NCBI GenBank assembly: GCA_020744225.1
Contig: JAGMWG010000006.1
Span: forward strand, 1,860,001 to 1,924,000
Length of the DNA: 64,000 nucleotides
From: Paraphoma chrysanthemicola
Lineage: Eukaryota; Ascomycota; Dothideomycetes; Pleosporales; Phaeosphaeriaceae
Direction: 5' to 3'
A program made the position numbers and the translations under genes. Shown here in pieces: positions 35,237 to 47,394 of the stretch (its first letter is position 1; each line of letters begins with the position of its first letter). Below the pieces are notes generated by a model that saw only the letters and a program-made list of their open reading frames with translations, did no database searches and was not told the origin of the DNA.

Positions 35237-37767
35237 ATGGACGAACCAATGTCGCCTCTCTCGAGCGAGCAGATCAACGCGAACGCCAACTCGCTGCTGA
35301 GCCTGGACGACGACTTCGACATGACTTTCCACGACCCGCCCTCGTCGCCTTTTGTGTCGCACATCGACTTTGGCGACCAGGAGAACATCGCGCCCAACAC
35401 TGCCCCGACGCCTTCGAAACCGCTGGCCGATTTTGACGACGTGCCGCAGTCGGCCTTCAAAATCTCACCAGAGAAGAAGCTGGGCCTGAAAGAACGAGCC
35501 AGCCCTGTGAAGACATCGCCGGTTAAGAACTTGATGGACGACTTTGAGGAGGCAGCAAGGAACGACAGTATCAGCAAGCGCAGCAGCCCCAGGAAGAGCT
35601 CTCCGACCAAGCAGGCACCTGCGGAACGCCCCGAGTCTGCCATGAGCAGCCGCTCACGCAAGAGCCATTCACCCTCCAAATCGTCGCGCGCGCCTTCGGC
35701 CGAATCGACGCAGCGCGTTGCCACGCTCGAAGATAAGCCGACGGATCTTTCGCCTGCCTCCACAGATCGCCTCTCGCCATCACATAATGATTCAGCGCTT
35801 CGTGAAAACGAAGGCTTGACCGTCGCTATGAAATTCATGGACGAGATGCGCTCAGAGCGACAAGAGTGCTTGACCCGGCAGAGATCGAACGATGACAAGT
35901 ACGACCTGGATCTAGATATCGATAACACCGAGTTCAACCCTGACGGTCCTGAGCTCACGTCCGGTGACATTGACGATACAAGCTTCAGCATGTTCTCCGA
36001 AATGCCTGGGCTGGACATGACAAAATTCGCGTTCCTACAGAAGAGCCCCACCAAAGATGGCCTTCTAGATGTTGGTGATTCGAGTCCTCTTATTATATTT
36101 AGTGCTGACACAAATTGCAGGCCACACCGCGTGCGCGTACGCTGATGACTCCATCCACCGCCCGTCGAACTGAGCGAACACCATCACCCACACCCCGTCG
36201 CTCATACAAGGAGAACGATACAACAAATCTCCTGCTCGACTTCACGGAACAGATTCAGTCATTCTCACAATCTCGCCGCACATCGCCCAATCGTGGGCGG
36301 CCGTCACCCACAAAGTCAAGCACACAGCCAGACCTTCGCTCATATTATCAGAACCAGCGGTCACCAGCCAAAGGCGGGTCACATGTTCCTGCTACTCCCA
36401 GCCAGAGTCGCCACATGTTGAATCTGTTGGACTTCGAGCTACCGCCACCGCCCACGCCGCGATCGTTACCTACAGTCACCATCCGGGAGATGGAGTCTGT
36501 GAAGTCGCAGTTCCAGTCTCAGATCTCCTCCCTGTCTGCAAGCTTATCTGGAAAAGAAGCCGAGGTGGAGTCCCTAGCCAAGGCTGTTGCAGACGCTGAG
36601 CGTCGCGTTGGCGAGGCACACGAGACGGTTCGCGAGGAGCGATCAGCACGCGAGTATGCCGAAGCTCAAATGATAGATTGGAAGAAGAAGGGCGAGGAAG
36701 TCCAGAACCTGTTACAAGATGTTCAAGCTGAGTTAGGTCGCAACGACAGCGAGCGTGAGCAGCTTCTGCAGCGCCTGGCTGAAGCCGAGAGACGCGTGGA
36801 GGAGGCCGAGAATCGTTCCTCAGAGCTTGAGACCAAGGTCATCGAGGCTGAGAGCAAGAACGTCGACATGACCACATTTATTAACAACGATGATGGAGGA
36901 GATAATAAGAAGATCTACTCTGAACTCGAATGTCAGACCGCCATTGCCGAGAAGGTCAATGAGGTTGCGCGGGACTTACACTCGGCATACAAGGCCAAGC
37001 ACGAGAAGAAGATCAAGGCACTCAAGGACAACTACCAGAAGAAGGCGGATGAGCGATGCAAAGAGCTGAGGCTCCAGATCATCCGCCTGGAGCGACAGGT
37101 GGAAGAGGCCGAGAAGAAGCGGGACGACACGTTTAGCAAGGTACTCCCGCCCGGCATGTCTCCCAAGAAGGACGACAGCGGCTCCTCGACGTCCGTATCG
37201 AACACGGAAGATCTCCAGAAGCTCGAATCGCAACGAGCCGAGATTGAGAACCTAAAAGCCAAGCTAGCGGGCCTGCAATCTGAGTTGCGGTCACTGCGCA
37301 AGTCGCACGACTCCCTGCTGGTGGATCTCGAGGCCGAGCGCGTCGAGAAGGGCGAGCTCGTCGCCGCAGCCGAGCAAATGCTGTCGATGTGTGGAGAGAA
37401 GATGGAAGAACTGCAACAAGATGATCTTCGCCGCTCGCAAATAGGCGGCGCACCACCGACAGCGCCAAAGCAAGCTGCGCCTACCGAACACGCAATGCGC
37501 AACACCGGCTTCCTTGCCGGCAACGGCCCAGCAGTCTCACGTCCTGGCTCCGCGCTTGGAGGCGGTCGACCTGGCAGTGCAATGGGCGACCGCCTCGGCG
37601 CCATGAACGAGCGTGGTGGAAGCGGTGTCCCAAAACCATCTGGTCTTCGTGCACCAGGCGGCTTCGGCTTCCAAGGCGGCGCAGCCCTGAACCGCAGCAC
37701 AAGTGGTGGCAAGAGTCGGCTGCTCAGCAACATTGAGCGCATGGGTGGTGGGAAAACACAGGAGTAG
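35237..37767 (+). CDS. coiled-coil protein, spindle-pole Cut12-like
   Basis: 826 residues. Exons 35237..36070 and 36121..37767, a 50-nt intron (GTTGGT donor, TGCTGACA branch site, GCAG acceptor), phase 0. The ATG is at 35237; the frame extends 12 nt upstream to a TTG only. The N-terminal 380 residues are disordered and full of SP/TP and SP.K motifs (SPEKKLGLKERASPVK, SPRKSSPTK), typical of Cdk targets. A long coiled coil runs from about residue 400 to 720 (TIREMESVKSQFQSQISSL, AKAVADAERRVGEAHETV, RLEAQVE-like heptads). The tail is Gly/Pro-rich. This layout and the TPRARTLMTPSTARR segment resemble the ascomycete spindle pole formation family (Cut12). That assignment is by pattern only. Confidence 0.6.
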
Positions 37768-38746
37768 AATACCTGGCCTACCTCTATTCCTTCCTCGATA
37801 AGACAGGCGGTTGGCGTTTTGAATACTGGTTCGGTGGAGGGCATGGGTATGGGTACGGAATTGGGTGGACAAAGCGATGAAGAGCTTTATTGAACTAGAT
37901 ATGTGGGCATGGATACGCTTTGGCGTTTTTTTAAGTTGGGGATGTGTGCATATTGTTTCGATGAGGTTGCAAAACATGTCGTTGTCCGTGAATGTGAAGT
38001 TTTACCATGATTTTCGTAATTAAGGCCGATATTTTGTGTGTGAAATTGGAGTTTTTCATACGACAAATCGCAGTGTGTTGTTCTTGCTCCAATATCTTTT
38101 CTCGACATGCGTGTTGCTTAGCCCTCGTTTCTGAAATGGTGTCAGAGCGTGTATAAACTGACTTCAACTTTTACACCACGCTGCTTTCATCAACCGCGCA
38201 GTACCGTTCCTATACTCCAATCTCACCTCGAATAACCAATTGGAGATGACTAAGTTTGGATTGTTACAGTCCATAGGCCGATGAACCTTGCCTTCTTCAG
38301 CGAGACTCGGATATGCAGGATGTTAGACTGAAGTGGGAATATTAAAAGATTTGTTTTTGGGGTTCAATGAGTATAGTAGGGTGTGGTTTATATCCGGGTC
38401 GGGGAATGGCGGGATATGGTGATGGGGATGTAGCTAGGCTGAAGCTGTGACAACACTAACAACGCGCAAGACCTTCGCACACATTGGATGAGGATGTTCG
38501 AATCTCTATTACTATTGATTCGTTGGATTTTGTTCATGCGTAGCCGTGATGATGTCGTATAAGCATGAATTCATGAAGGGAAAGACAGGCTTCGCCCCGC
38601 AATCAGTGCGTGGTGAGTAAGGATATATTAAGTACTAAACTGCACGTGCTAGTCGGTGGTATTGGAGATCAGCCCTCCCTCCCTGAAAATATCCCCTGCC
38701 AAACTACCATTCATGTGCCTCTCTACTACACCACAATAATAGCTTC
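37768..38746. other. intergenic, 1 kb, convergent
   Basis: 3' region of the coiled-coil gene and of the DUF3237 gene. No coding frame or repeat was seen. Confidence 0.6.
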
Positions 38747-39452
38747 TCAAACGCTTATATTTGTCTTTGTCGAAATTACCTTCGCAATCTTAAACCCAAC
38801 CACAATAGTCCCCTTCTCGGAACCCGGCTTCAAAGACGTACTCCCAACATACACCGCATTCTGCAACTCCGCATACTTCTTACTCCCCGTCTGAAACGCC
38901 CACGAAGACGTAGCCTGGAAGTCCCCGAAATTAACCGCCTTTGCGCCAGGCACTGCGCCAATCACAGCCATCACTTCCGGAATCGCGACTTCGGCTCCAG
39001 TAGCGCTGATGCGGATGTACTCGGGCGTGTCGTCGTTGGTCTTGATCAGCGTGTCAAGGTGAAGTCGCAGTATTCCACCCGATGGGTCGATGGTGATCCA
39101 GTCGCCGCCGCGGATCGCCTTGCCCTTCACCACAGGATGGAACTGGCTGTCGTTAGTGTGTATTTACGATGTGTTATTGAGTACTTACATCAGGCTCGGA
39201 AGTGAATGTGCCCTCGATGAGGTCCGCATAAGTCAGGGTACCTCCTGTTGAGACATTGCCCAAGATGATCTGTGCTGGGCATAAGCACCTATTTACATTA
39301 CAGCTATATTCGCGGCAATGTGTCTTTGAGGAGTCTCATACAGGAAGATTTATCGTCGCCTGGATGAAAAGTCAGCTTCGTGGCCTTGGTTGATTCGGTG
39401 TGCTGTGGCTTACGGTGAAAGAAATTGCTGGGATAAGTGTGTTGAAAAGCAT
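38747..39452 (-). CDS. DUF3237 (UPF0311) family protein
   Basis: 177 residues from four exons: 39452..39414, 39359..39342 (18 nt), 39269..39189 and 39142..38747, all phase 0, with introns of 54, 72 and 46 nt. The last intron has an ACTAAC branch site. The family's beta-barrel pattern is visible: strand AISFTATINLPIILG, the turn GGTLTYADLIEGTF (family GGTFEG), then GGDWITIDPSGGILRLHLD (family G.DW....DG...LD.R) and PEYIRISATG. Bacterial and fungal members are small proteins of unknown biochemical role. The micro-exon is inferred because it restores strand 1; the start is less certain than the last two exons. Confidence 0.7.
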
Positions 39453-40762
39453 ATTTGCACCGAGGTCACGAATCCTTTGGTGCAATCACGTTGGTCTCTC
39501 GTGACTATTATAGTTGTACTGAATACTTCCCTGCCTCACACGGACGTCCATACTGAGCCGCATTATGTAGCTGACAAACGAAGCTAACTCCTTAGGAAGA
39601 TTTTGTCAGCACGCAAAGTGACTGTACATTCGCTTGAGCATCGGCCGCTGCATATTATCATTCTTCAGCCGTGCACGTTACCCACGTATTGTAATCTCAT
39701 GCTAAAGTTGGCAGGTCTGGGCGTCAAACTGTTGGTGAGAAATGGATCGTGTACACTAATAGCAGTCTGATGAGTAAACATAATCTTAGCGATACTGACA
39801 AACAGAGGCCTTGATCGAACGAGAGTGGACGTAATATTCGAAAATAGCAAGTGGGTTGCTAGCCGACATGCAAAGCATTTTGTGTATTGTTGATGCATAT
39901 TGTTGCCGCTTGTGGCCAGCATCAGATGACGTGGACAAAATAACAGACTACACTCCACATCCTAACTGACCAGTGCTATCTATAACATGCCATGTTTATG
40001 TAGTTTGCAACTTACTCTTTCATTATGGCAACTCAGTCCTCAGCAAAAATACGACATCTTACCACGAATGGCACAAGTATGCTTACCAACTTGGCGGCAG
40101 CCCAGCTGCCGAACAGACAAGCACTCGTCATGCTGAACCACTTTTAACCCGACATAGACCTCTGGTATCCCAAGATAATCGAACTCTGGCCGCCAATCGC
40201 TTGCTTGCTATCTACGAGTATGCCGGCAGTGGCTACAGCACCGGAGATGTGGCACGTAGCGTACAGAGTCTTTCAAAGAGTGTATACGCCATCTGGTTGA
40301 GCTGCTCCTCATTTTGGGGGATGAGATAGTCAATATCTTCATCTTCTTGCTCGGTTGCTACGTCGTGCAGCTATTTGCGTTCGACGCGGTGTTCCATCGT
40401 TTCAGGGTTGATGTTGATCTTCTTCCATACGTACTGCTTGGGACGATCCAGAAGGACATCAAAGTCACGGCGGGTCAGAATGATGTTGTTGTGCTAAGCC
40501 AGAATGCCTATGTTCGGTCGACACAGTTGCAGAGGGTGTAACCTCGCTTTGAACTATACTGGAGACTTAGGGCACTAGTCACTTGCGCACAGTCCTGCTA
40601 GGTAGAATTGTGGTGGAACGACCTGACAAGCTTCGTGGCAGTGCGCTTTAAGATACATGACGCCATAAAGTGTCTCGACACGCCCTGTTGTCCAATGCTT
40701 GACTTGTGCCTTCATGTTCGCCTGAATCATCACTAGTTGTGAGATCCACCCTTCATCTCGTA
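39453..40762. other. intergenic, 1.3 kb
   Basis: No supported gene. A 73-codon minus frame at 40796..40575 overlaps the end of the coiled-coil gene in another frame and opens at GTG. It has some coding appearance (MIQANMKAQVKHWTTG), so an alternative 3' end for that gene cannot be excluded. Confidence 0.45.
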
Positions 40763-43257
40763 CTATGATTGATACGTTTCTGTCTGACTCTTCCACCCTG
40801 TCACCGCCTCACTTTCATGAATCGCCGCGCCCGTAGCCGTTCCAAACCGCTGGAGTCTGGGTCTCACGACCAAATTCCAAGGAGTGGGACAATCCCGACC
40901 CAAGCTCAAGACGTCTTGGCTGTTGTCGGGGACGATGACAAAGAGCCGGTAGCGCTGAGAGCACACTTCCAGCCATAGCCTCGAAGCGAATTGCAGCATG
41001 CCATCGAGGGCTTTGCGATTGGCTTGATCAATGCCTACCACTTTCTCCAAGGCATCACAAATGCGTACTAGTATCACCTTCCGAGCCTCTTGATAGCTAC
41101 TGAGGATGGTCGAATCATTTGTCGACAAAGGTTTCTTGGCGTTCAGCGCGGCAAGAAAGACTTTGGCATTCTCGTACCGCTTCAAGTTGAGGTCTGCACT
41201 TTCTGCTTCGTCGATTCCGCCATGTTCTAAACATCGTGAGACATTGTTCGGTAATTTGGGGGAGTGCCAAACATACCATGATAAGCGTACTGATATTTCT
41301 GGTGGTCGAATGCCTGACCATGCTTGCCCATGATTCGAAACGGCGAGCGGAAAACAAACTCATCGAGCGTCAGCCACAGACAGTTTTGCAAGACCTGGCG
41401 CTTCAGCTTCTGAATATTTTGAACTCGTAGCGCGGCAAGTTCGGCGTTGGTAAATGGCCAGTTTGCACTCCGACGAGAATCCCAGGCAACGCGAGAAAAG
41501 TCTTCAATGTCGGTGCTCAGTCTCATGAACTGGGAGACCAATTCGCGGTCCGTTAAGCCTTTGATGTGATCCCTGTGCGAGAGGTCTTGCTTGAGCTCCT
41601 CGGCGACCTGCATGATGCGTCTTGTCTCGTTTTTGTAATGCTGTCGGAGTTGCCGCTCTTTTTCTTTGGCATTTGCTTCTAGCTCTGCAATTCCGTTATG
41701 ATATTCTGCTTCTTTTGCTTTTGATATTTCCTCATATTGGCGGGCTACGCGTTGTTCTTTCAACGTTGTTTCATGCATAAGCTCCTCGAGATGACCCTTG
41801 TATTCTTGCGTTTGATAGTCCAGCTGCTGTTGAGTAGACTGCTCCAGATCGCGCAAAGTCTGGCACTCTTTCATGAGCTCGTCAATCTGGCGATTGTATC
41901 TTGTTCTCTGGTCTGCAATCTTATCTTCGTACTCCCGGGCTTGATCACCATTTTTCTTCTTCCAGGATTGCTCTAACGCGTTCATGTTGGCCTGGTGTTC
42001 CTTCATATGCTCTTCAATCTGGCGATTGTATCTTGTTCTCTGGTCTGCGATCTTATCTTCGTACTCCCGGGCTTGATCATCATTTTTCTTCTTCCAGGAT
42101 TGCTCTAACGCGTTCATGTTGGCCTGGTATTCCTTCATATGCTCTTCAATTTGACAAATATATTCCGCCTTCTGGTCTTCAATCTTGTCTTTGTTCTCTC
42201 GGGCTTGATCATCGTGTCGCTCTCCCCAGGACTGCTCTAGTTCGCTAATTTTGGCTTGGTGTTCTCGCATATGGCCTTCAATCCGGCGTTTGTACTTTTT
42301 TCGCTGTTCTTCGATCTTGCGTTCGTGCTCTCGCACTTCATCATCATGTCGCCTCGTCCAGGATTGTTCTAACTCACTCAATTTGCTCTGGTGCGCTTTC
42401 CGATCGACTTCGAGTTGGTGGCCATATTTGCTTTCCTGGCTTCTCATCTGCTCTTTGACATCTCGCGCTTTCTCATCTAATGTCCGCTTCCAAGACCGGT
42501 CTGCCTCATTCAGCTTCCTCTGGTGCTCTTTTTCACAGCCTTCCAGCTTTCGGTTGTGCTTCGTTTCCAGATCTTTCATTTTGTCTCCATGCTCTCGAGC
42601 TTCTTGATCAAATGCCTGCTTCCAGGACTGGTCTACTTTAATCAGGTTGTCCTGGTGCGCTTTGCCCTGGTTCTCAAGCCGAAGCCTGTACTTCGCTTTT
42701 TGACTTTTGAACTTTTCGTCATGATCTTGAAATGCCTCAGTTATCGCTCTGTCGTGTGCCTTCTTCATTTGTTCGATAAGTTTTCCTTTGTGCTTTGCAT
42801 CAGCCTCAGCATTGCTTCTGTTGTGCTGTTCATGCTCGAGACATTTCCCAAGAGACTCAGCGTGTTGTTTGAGTTGGGAATTATCGTCAAGAATTCTTTG
42901 CACTACATTCTCCACTGTTCCGCTCAGATGTCCTGGTTCATTCTCGTACTCGCCAGGGGCTTGCTTCTCAATAGCTTGTTTGATGCGTAGAAGTTCCGTG
43001 GCTTCATCGGAATCGTCCAATAACTCAGCACTGGCTTCTTTAGCCGGGACTTCAATCGATTGTCTGCTCCTGCTGGGCTCCACCCGATCCCAGGGTATGC
43101 CATCTGCTGACCGTGCCCGTTGAACGTATCTTTTTGAGTCACTGTCTATGGTTGACCCTAACTCAATACTTCCCGGTTTCTCCATCACCCTCCTACTGGT
43201 CCTTGAAATGCCAACGTGATTCTCATTAAGCTTTTGGAGTTTCTTCGGAGCAGGCAT
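40763..43257 (-). CDS. long coiled-coil protein with 44-aa repeats
   Basis: 814 residues from exons 43257..41277 and 41226..40763, a 50-nt intron (GTATGT, TTTAG), phase 1. I start at the ATG of MPAPKKLQKLNEN (43257); the frame stays open upstream to an earlier ATG-like start at 43419, but those residues look like 5' leader. Residues about 200-560 form a charged coiled coil built from 44-residue units (LEQSWKKKNDDQAREYEDK, then IADQRTRYNRQIEEHMKEHQ). The last two full units are nearly identical at DNA level. The C-terminal 150 residues are globular, with RLFVIVPDNSQDVLSL. No known family is recognised. It is divergent from the Hsp70-like gene with 406 bp between start codons. Confidence 0.7.
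41860..42500 (-). repeat. 132-nt tandem repeats in coiled-coil gene
   Basis: In-frame units of 132 nt (44 codons). For example the same ctctaacgcg stretch starts at 41971 and 42103, and the following hundred bases are almost unchanged. Units further 5' in the gene are more diverged. Boundaries are approximate. Confidence 0.75.
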
Positions 43258-43663
43258 GATGAGGCGATAGCAGTGCAGCTCGTCGAATTGATAGCGGAAG
43301 ATAAGAGGAAAGAGCACAACTGACGGGAATATGTTCGATCCAGGCCCTCGATGCAAATGAATGTGACGATGTGTGCGGGAAGGATCGCTTTCGCCGGGAC
43401 GCCGTGTATGCTTGTGCATCTATGGCTGGCCTGTGACACTCAGCTGGTCGCTTGTTGTTTCCAAATCCGGCGGGTGCATCAAGTCGTCCTCGCTTACATG
43501 CCGCCTGCCTGACACGTGTTGCCTGGACCACCGTCGAATTTACAGCCTGATCCCATATGTCCCTTCCCGAGGCGACGAGGAGATGCGCATTGCACACTCG
43601 CTGCTCAGCCCCATTCTCCATCTCTTCAAATATCTACTGACCTCCTGCATTCAAGCCTCCATC
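43258..43663. other. shared divergent promoter region
   Basis: 406 bp between the start codons of the coiled-coil and Hsp70-like genes. There is no other gene, and I see no clear element. Confidence 0.55.
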
Positions 43664-46214
43664 ATGTATCCAGTGTCTGCTCCTAGGTCCGGCCAAAACA
43701 CTCGCTCCAATGATTCACATTCTGAGAAAGGATCGGGTACCAGCGCATCTGCTTCTGAAGGAAGCAATCGATGGCAAGATGGAGAAGATGGTGACATTGA
43801 CCCTGAAATTGCCATCAAGGAGACACGGTTGGTTATTGGGCTAGATTTCGGAACAACGTACACAGGTGAGTACTTTTGATTCTTGCAATGAAGCCTGCCG
43901 AACTGAGGAAACGTATAGGCGTCGCATATGCCACACCTTTAGGTACTATATGCCCGCTAAGTGAAATCACAGTCATAAAAGACTGGGGTCCGGACATGAA
44001 GAATCACGACAAGGTGCCAAGTGTCATATCCTACAACCCCTCCGAGGACTTCCAGCAATGGGGCTCTAGCCTCAGTCTAGACGCTGTCACAATGGTACGC
44101 AAGAAACTTGAAATTTGTCATCACTCGTTGCGAGGAGAACTGGATCTCGTGGTTCAAGTGTTGGAGGGGATGAGGAACCTCAACTTTGACGGTTTGATCC
44201 GGGCCAGCAAGGATCGCCGGTTGCCGATCTATGCCTGTAAAAGTCCAGAGCAGATCATCACGGATTACTTGGCAAAGGTCTTCACGTATCTCGATAACAC
44301 AGTGGCCAACTTCCGTGAGTCGTTCAGAAAGCACACAAAAACAGATCTCGTCATCACCATACCAACAGTGAGTGAACCCTTTTTCGATTATTCTCTCGCT
44401 CACGGCCAACCAGGATTGGCCGTACGAAGCGTTGAACTCAACTTATCGTGCGATTACCAAAGCTGGATTCAGTTCTGTCAACTTCCCTAGGCTCAATGAT
44501 CCCATGTTCGTGACGGAGTCGGAAGCAGCTGCGAGATATACCGTCCGGTACTATAAGGACACCCAAAAAATGGACTTTCTGAAGGTACACTTCGTGCAAT
44601 ATAACCTTTGCGTTCAATGTTTGCTAACAAAGCTTCAGGATAATTCGTACTTCGTACTTTGTGATGCAGGGGGAGGCACTGTGGTACGTCGACGTATGCA
44701 CGTAGCCGACACAAAACGCTTACCGTATACAAGGATGTGGTGTCGTATGAAGTTGTCAAGACATATCCTACTCTTCAATTGAAGCAGATTGGGAGGCCAA
44801 CTGGTGTCTATCAAATCGCCCCAGGATGAGTGGTGATCGCTGACCCTACGCAGGCAAGAAATGCGGCTCAATCTTCATCAACGAAAGATTCAAGAGATGG
44901 CTTCGGGCGCAGATCGGCGACGAGAATTGGGAAAAGCTTGATCCTGAAATGAAACTGGACAGGACGGCGTCTTATGACTCGGAAACACCGGCTATGAGAT
45001 CGCTCATGGACGAATTTGATATCCGAAAGGAACGTTTCGATGCAACAGAAACGCGCGATATCCGTTTCGATCTGCCCGAACCCTTGGATAATCGTGAGTT
45101 CAGCTTGAGTGCAGCTAATGCTCCTACTTCATGCCCCCGCTCGCTGACAAACTGATTTGCAGTCGACGCGGGAGAAGTTCGGTCCGGAGAAGTCACGATT
45201 CCCAGGTACACATCTCAGATCCCTCTTGTGCGCTGTGAGAATTTACTGAGCTATCTAGGCAATGTATGGAATCATTCTTCGATGCATGTCTAGAAGACAT
45301 CATTCCTATGCTGAGACATCACATGGCTCAAATTGAGTCTTTGGCGAGTGGTAAACCGAAGGAAAGTTTGTTTCCGATAAATTAGGCGTGATCGCAACTG
45401 ACTGTAATGGCAGAACCTATTTTTGGTAGGAGGCTTTGGTAGCTCACCGTATCTTCAACATTACATCCAGAAGGCCATGAAAGTCTACAGGATCAAATTT
45501 CGCACCCCCGACACATCCTGGACCGCTGTTGTGCAAGGTGCCGTCGCGTGCGGCGTTGACAATGTGCAGATCTCATCAATTCGGAAGGGAAGAGCATCGA
45601 AAAGCAGCTACGGCGTATGCATGAATGAGGCATTTCAAGCGGAGAGTCATACGTCAAAGGATCTCATAAAAGAACGCAATGGGAAAATGTATGCTATAGC
45701 ACAGTTGATTTGGTTGATCAATCAGGGCGATCTCATCCTCGTGAATGAGCCACGGAAGGTCAGTATGGAGTTCGACATCAGTTTTGATAAGACGCGACTA
45801 GACCTGGAGATCCCAATCTATCAGTACTCGACTTCAGACGATGAGGATGAGGACGATCGGCCAGATCGACTGTCTAACGCGGTCAACGGTATGTAATTCA
45901 AGACGGCTCCCAACTTGAAACTACGCTGATCAAACCAAGACGTTTCCAAGGCGGCCGTCCTACGAATTGACCTAGCCAAACTCCGCCTCTTCTTAGGCCA
46001 CGAGAAGGGCGCGGTAAACCGTCGAGAAGCTATGTACCAGCAAGCCCAAACTGGAAATAGTACATACCTCAGATTGATGGAGGGGGTCCTCTTCTCAGCG
46101 TTGCAATCAAGGTACCAAGTCACTTTGCGTCTCGAATTAGAGCAGAGCACGAAGTCACTGCAAGCTTCCGTATCTTTGGGCGATAGGACTCTCGACACGA
46201 CTCAAATAGCGTGA
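43664..46214 (+). CDS. Hsp70-like ATPase (actin/Hsp70 fold)
   Basis: Fungal Hsp70-like protein, probably ATP-binding. Exons: 43664..43865, 43919..44367, 44414..44584, 44639..44683, 44734..44803, 44854..45093, 45163..45205, 45259..45343, 45414..45888, 45940..46214. The three nucleotide-binding motifs are present: phosphate 1 VIGLDFGTTYTG, phosphate 2 FVLCDAGGGTVDVVSYEV, adenosine FLVGGFGSSPYL. DLVITIPT and ESEAAARY also match the family. The C-terminal part lacks a canonical Hsp70 substrate lid. The exon 8/9 junction is odd: no GT donor of the right phase exists. A GC-AG intron (45344..45413, GCGAGT) keeps the frame; the better-looking GTTTGT at 45366 would break it. The N-terminal 50 residues are Ser/Asp-rich. 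Chaperone activity is not implied. Confidence 0.8.
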
Positions 46215-46851
46215 GACTGAGCCACGGCTACTTCTTGATCACTGGCGACATTCAAGCTTGCATTTTGAGATCTGAGCGATGTGAGTACGGCTGCAAGTAG
46301 ACTGGGCCAGCAGGTGGCTGTCATGAAGCGATAGAATGTAGTTCATCTGAGAAATAGCTGCCTCAAATGTGGCGTTCGATGAATCTTAGTAGTCATGGCA
46401 TCAGCGCCGTCTTTTCATCGGTGTAACGGAGCTGGCATTGGATTTCTTCAAAAAGTGGGGATATCCATGGCGGACGAGGTATATGCTCAATATGATTGGT
46501 AATTCTTTAAGAGGGAGCCAAGTGATACTGCAGTGTGATCTGTGGAGGCAGTCTCGCCATGCGTGGTTCTGCGCATTCCAAGAGCTGGCTGGCTTGGCAA
46601 TTCAGCCTTCCTGCACACTTAACGCACCTAGCAGTCCTTCATTCACGTTAAACCAGTCATTTAGTGTTCCGCCAATCAACGCCCTCCACGTTCAGATCGA
46701 TGCCTGCTTCATATGTTTGGTTTTTCTCAGCTGAAGTCCATGAGCGGCACCGCTATCGAGCAGCTGGACGCATGACAACCACTTCAAAACATCTCTACCC
46801 ATAAGCTAAAGAATTGGGGAGAAACTTTGATCCACCAAATCACCATTGAAG
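46215..46851. other. intergenic
   Basis: 637 bp with no supported coding frame, upstream of the small 46852 gene. Confidence 0.55.
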
Positions 46852-47394
46852 ATGTTTAGAAAGCTGAAACATGCCTTTAAAAACTCTGATCAACCACACT
46901 CGAAACCGGTGCTCGTCTCCCAGTCTTCCCACCCACCAGCCACGCGCGAACAACGTACCGTCAAACTGCTTGGTAAAAAGAGCCATCCCACTACAACCCA
47001 GGTAGAGCTGAGCGAAATCGATGACGATTATGCGCAGCCCGAACAAATAGGCCCCGGCGACCGACCCGGCACCTACCTTGTGCAAGCACACGATATTCGT
47101 CACCTACGCAAGCAACTTCAACTGCGCTATGCACTAGATACGCATATATGGAATGAAGGTTATACTGCGAAGACATGGGAACAACCTCCACTAGAAGAGC
47201 AGATGTGCAAGTCCGATGCACTGCTTGAGTCGATCATGAATATGGTGAACGGGTGGAACAATGCTGCATTTTTCAGCGACTCAGACTACATGATATTCTG
47301 CGAGATTAAGAAACGACTGGATGAGGGAGGTAAGAGGAAATGGAAGGGCAATGGACCGTGGGTGGACCGCGGAAAGCAACAACATGGAGACTAG
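46852..47394 (+). CDS. hypothetical protein, 180 aa
   Basis: Single-exon frame from the ATG at 46852 (the frame upstream opens only at TTG). It starts MFRKLKHAFKNSDQP; a basic, polar first 60 residues is followed by a predicted helical region (DIRHLRKQLQLRYALDTHIW, LLESIMNMVNGWNNAAFF). There is no signal peptide or membrane segment, and no family is recognised. The composition looks like real protein. It lies 3' of the Hsp70-like gene on the same strand. Confidence 0.5.
   Translation: MFRKLKHAFKNSDQPHSKPVLVSQSSHPPATREQRTVKLLGKKSHPTTTQVELSEIDDDYAQPEQIGPGDRPGTYLVQAHDIRHLRKQLQLRYALDTHIWNEGYTAKTWEQPPLEEQMCKSDALLESIMNMVNGWNNAAFFSDSDYMIFCEIKKRLDEGGKRKWKGNGPWVDRGKQQHGD

Noticed and set aside
35230..36111. 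293-codon antisense frame
   Set aside because: Antisense to exon 1 of the spindle-pole-like gene; its Ser/Leu-rich content mirrors the sense codons and it lacks a domain.
37032..37844. 270-codon antisense frame
   Set aside because: Antisense to the coiled-coil and Gly/Pro tail of the same gene; Ser/Arg/Pro bias is explained by the sense strand.
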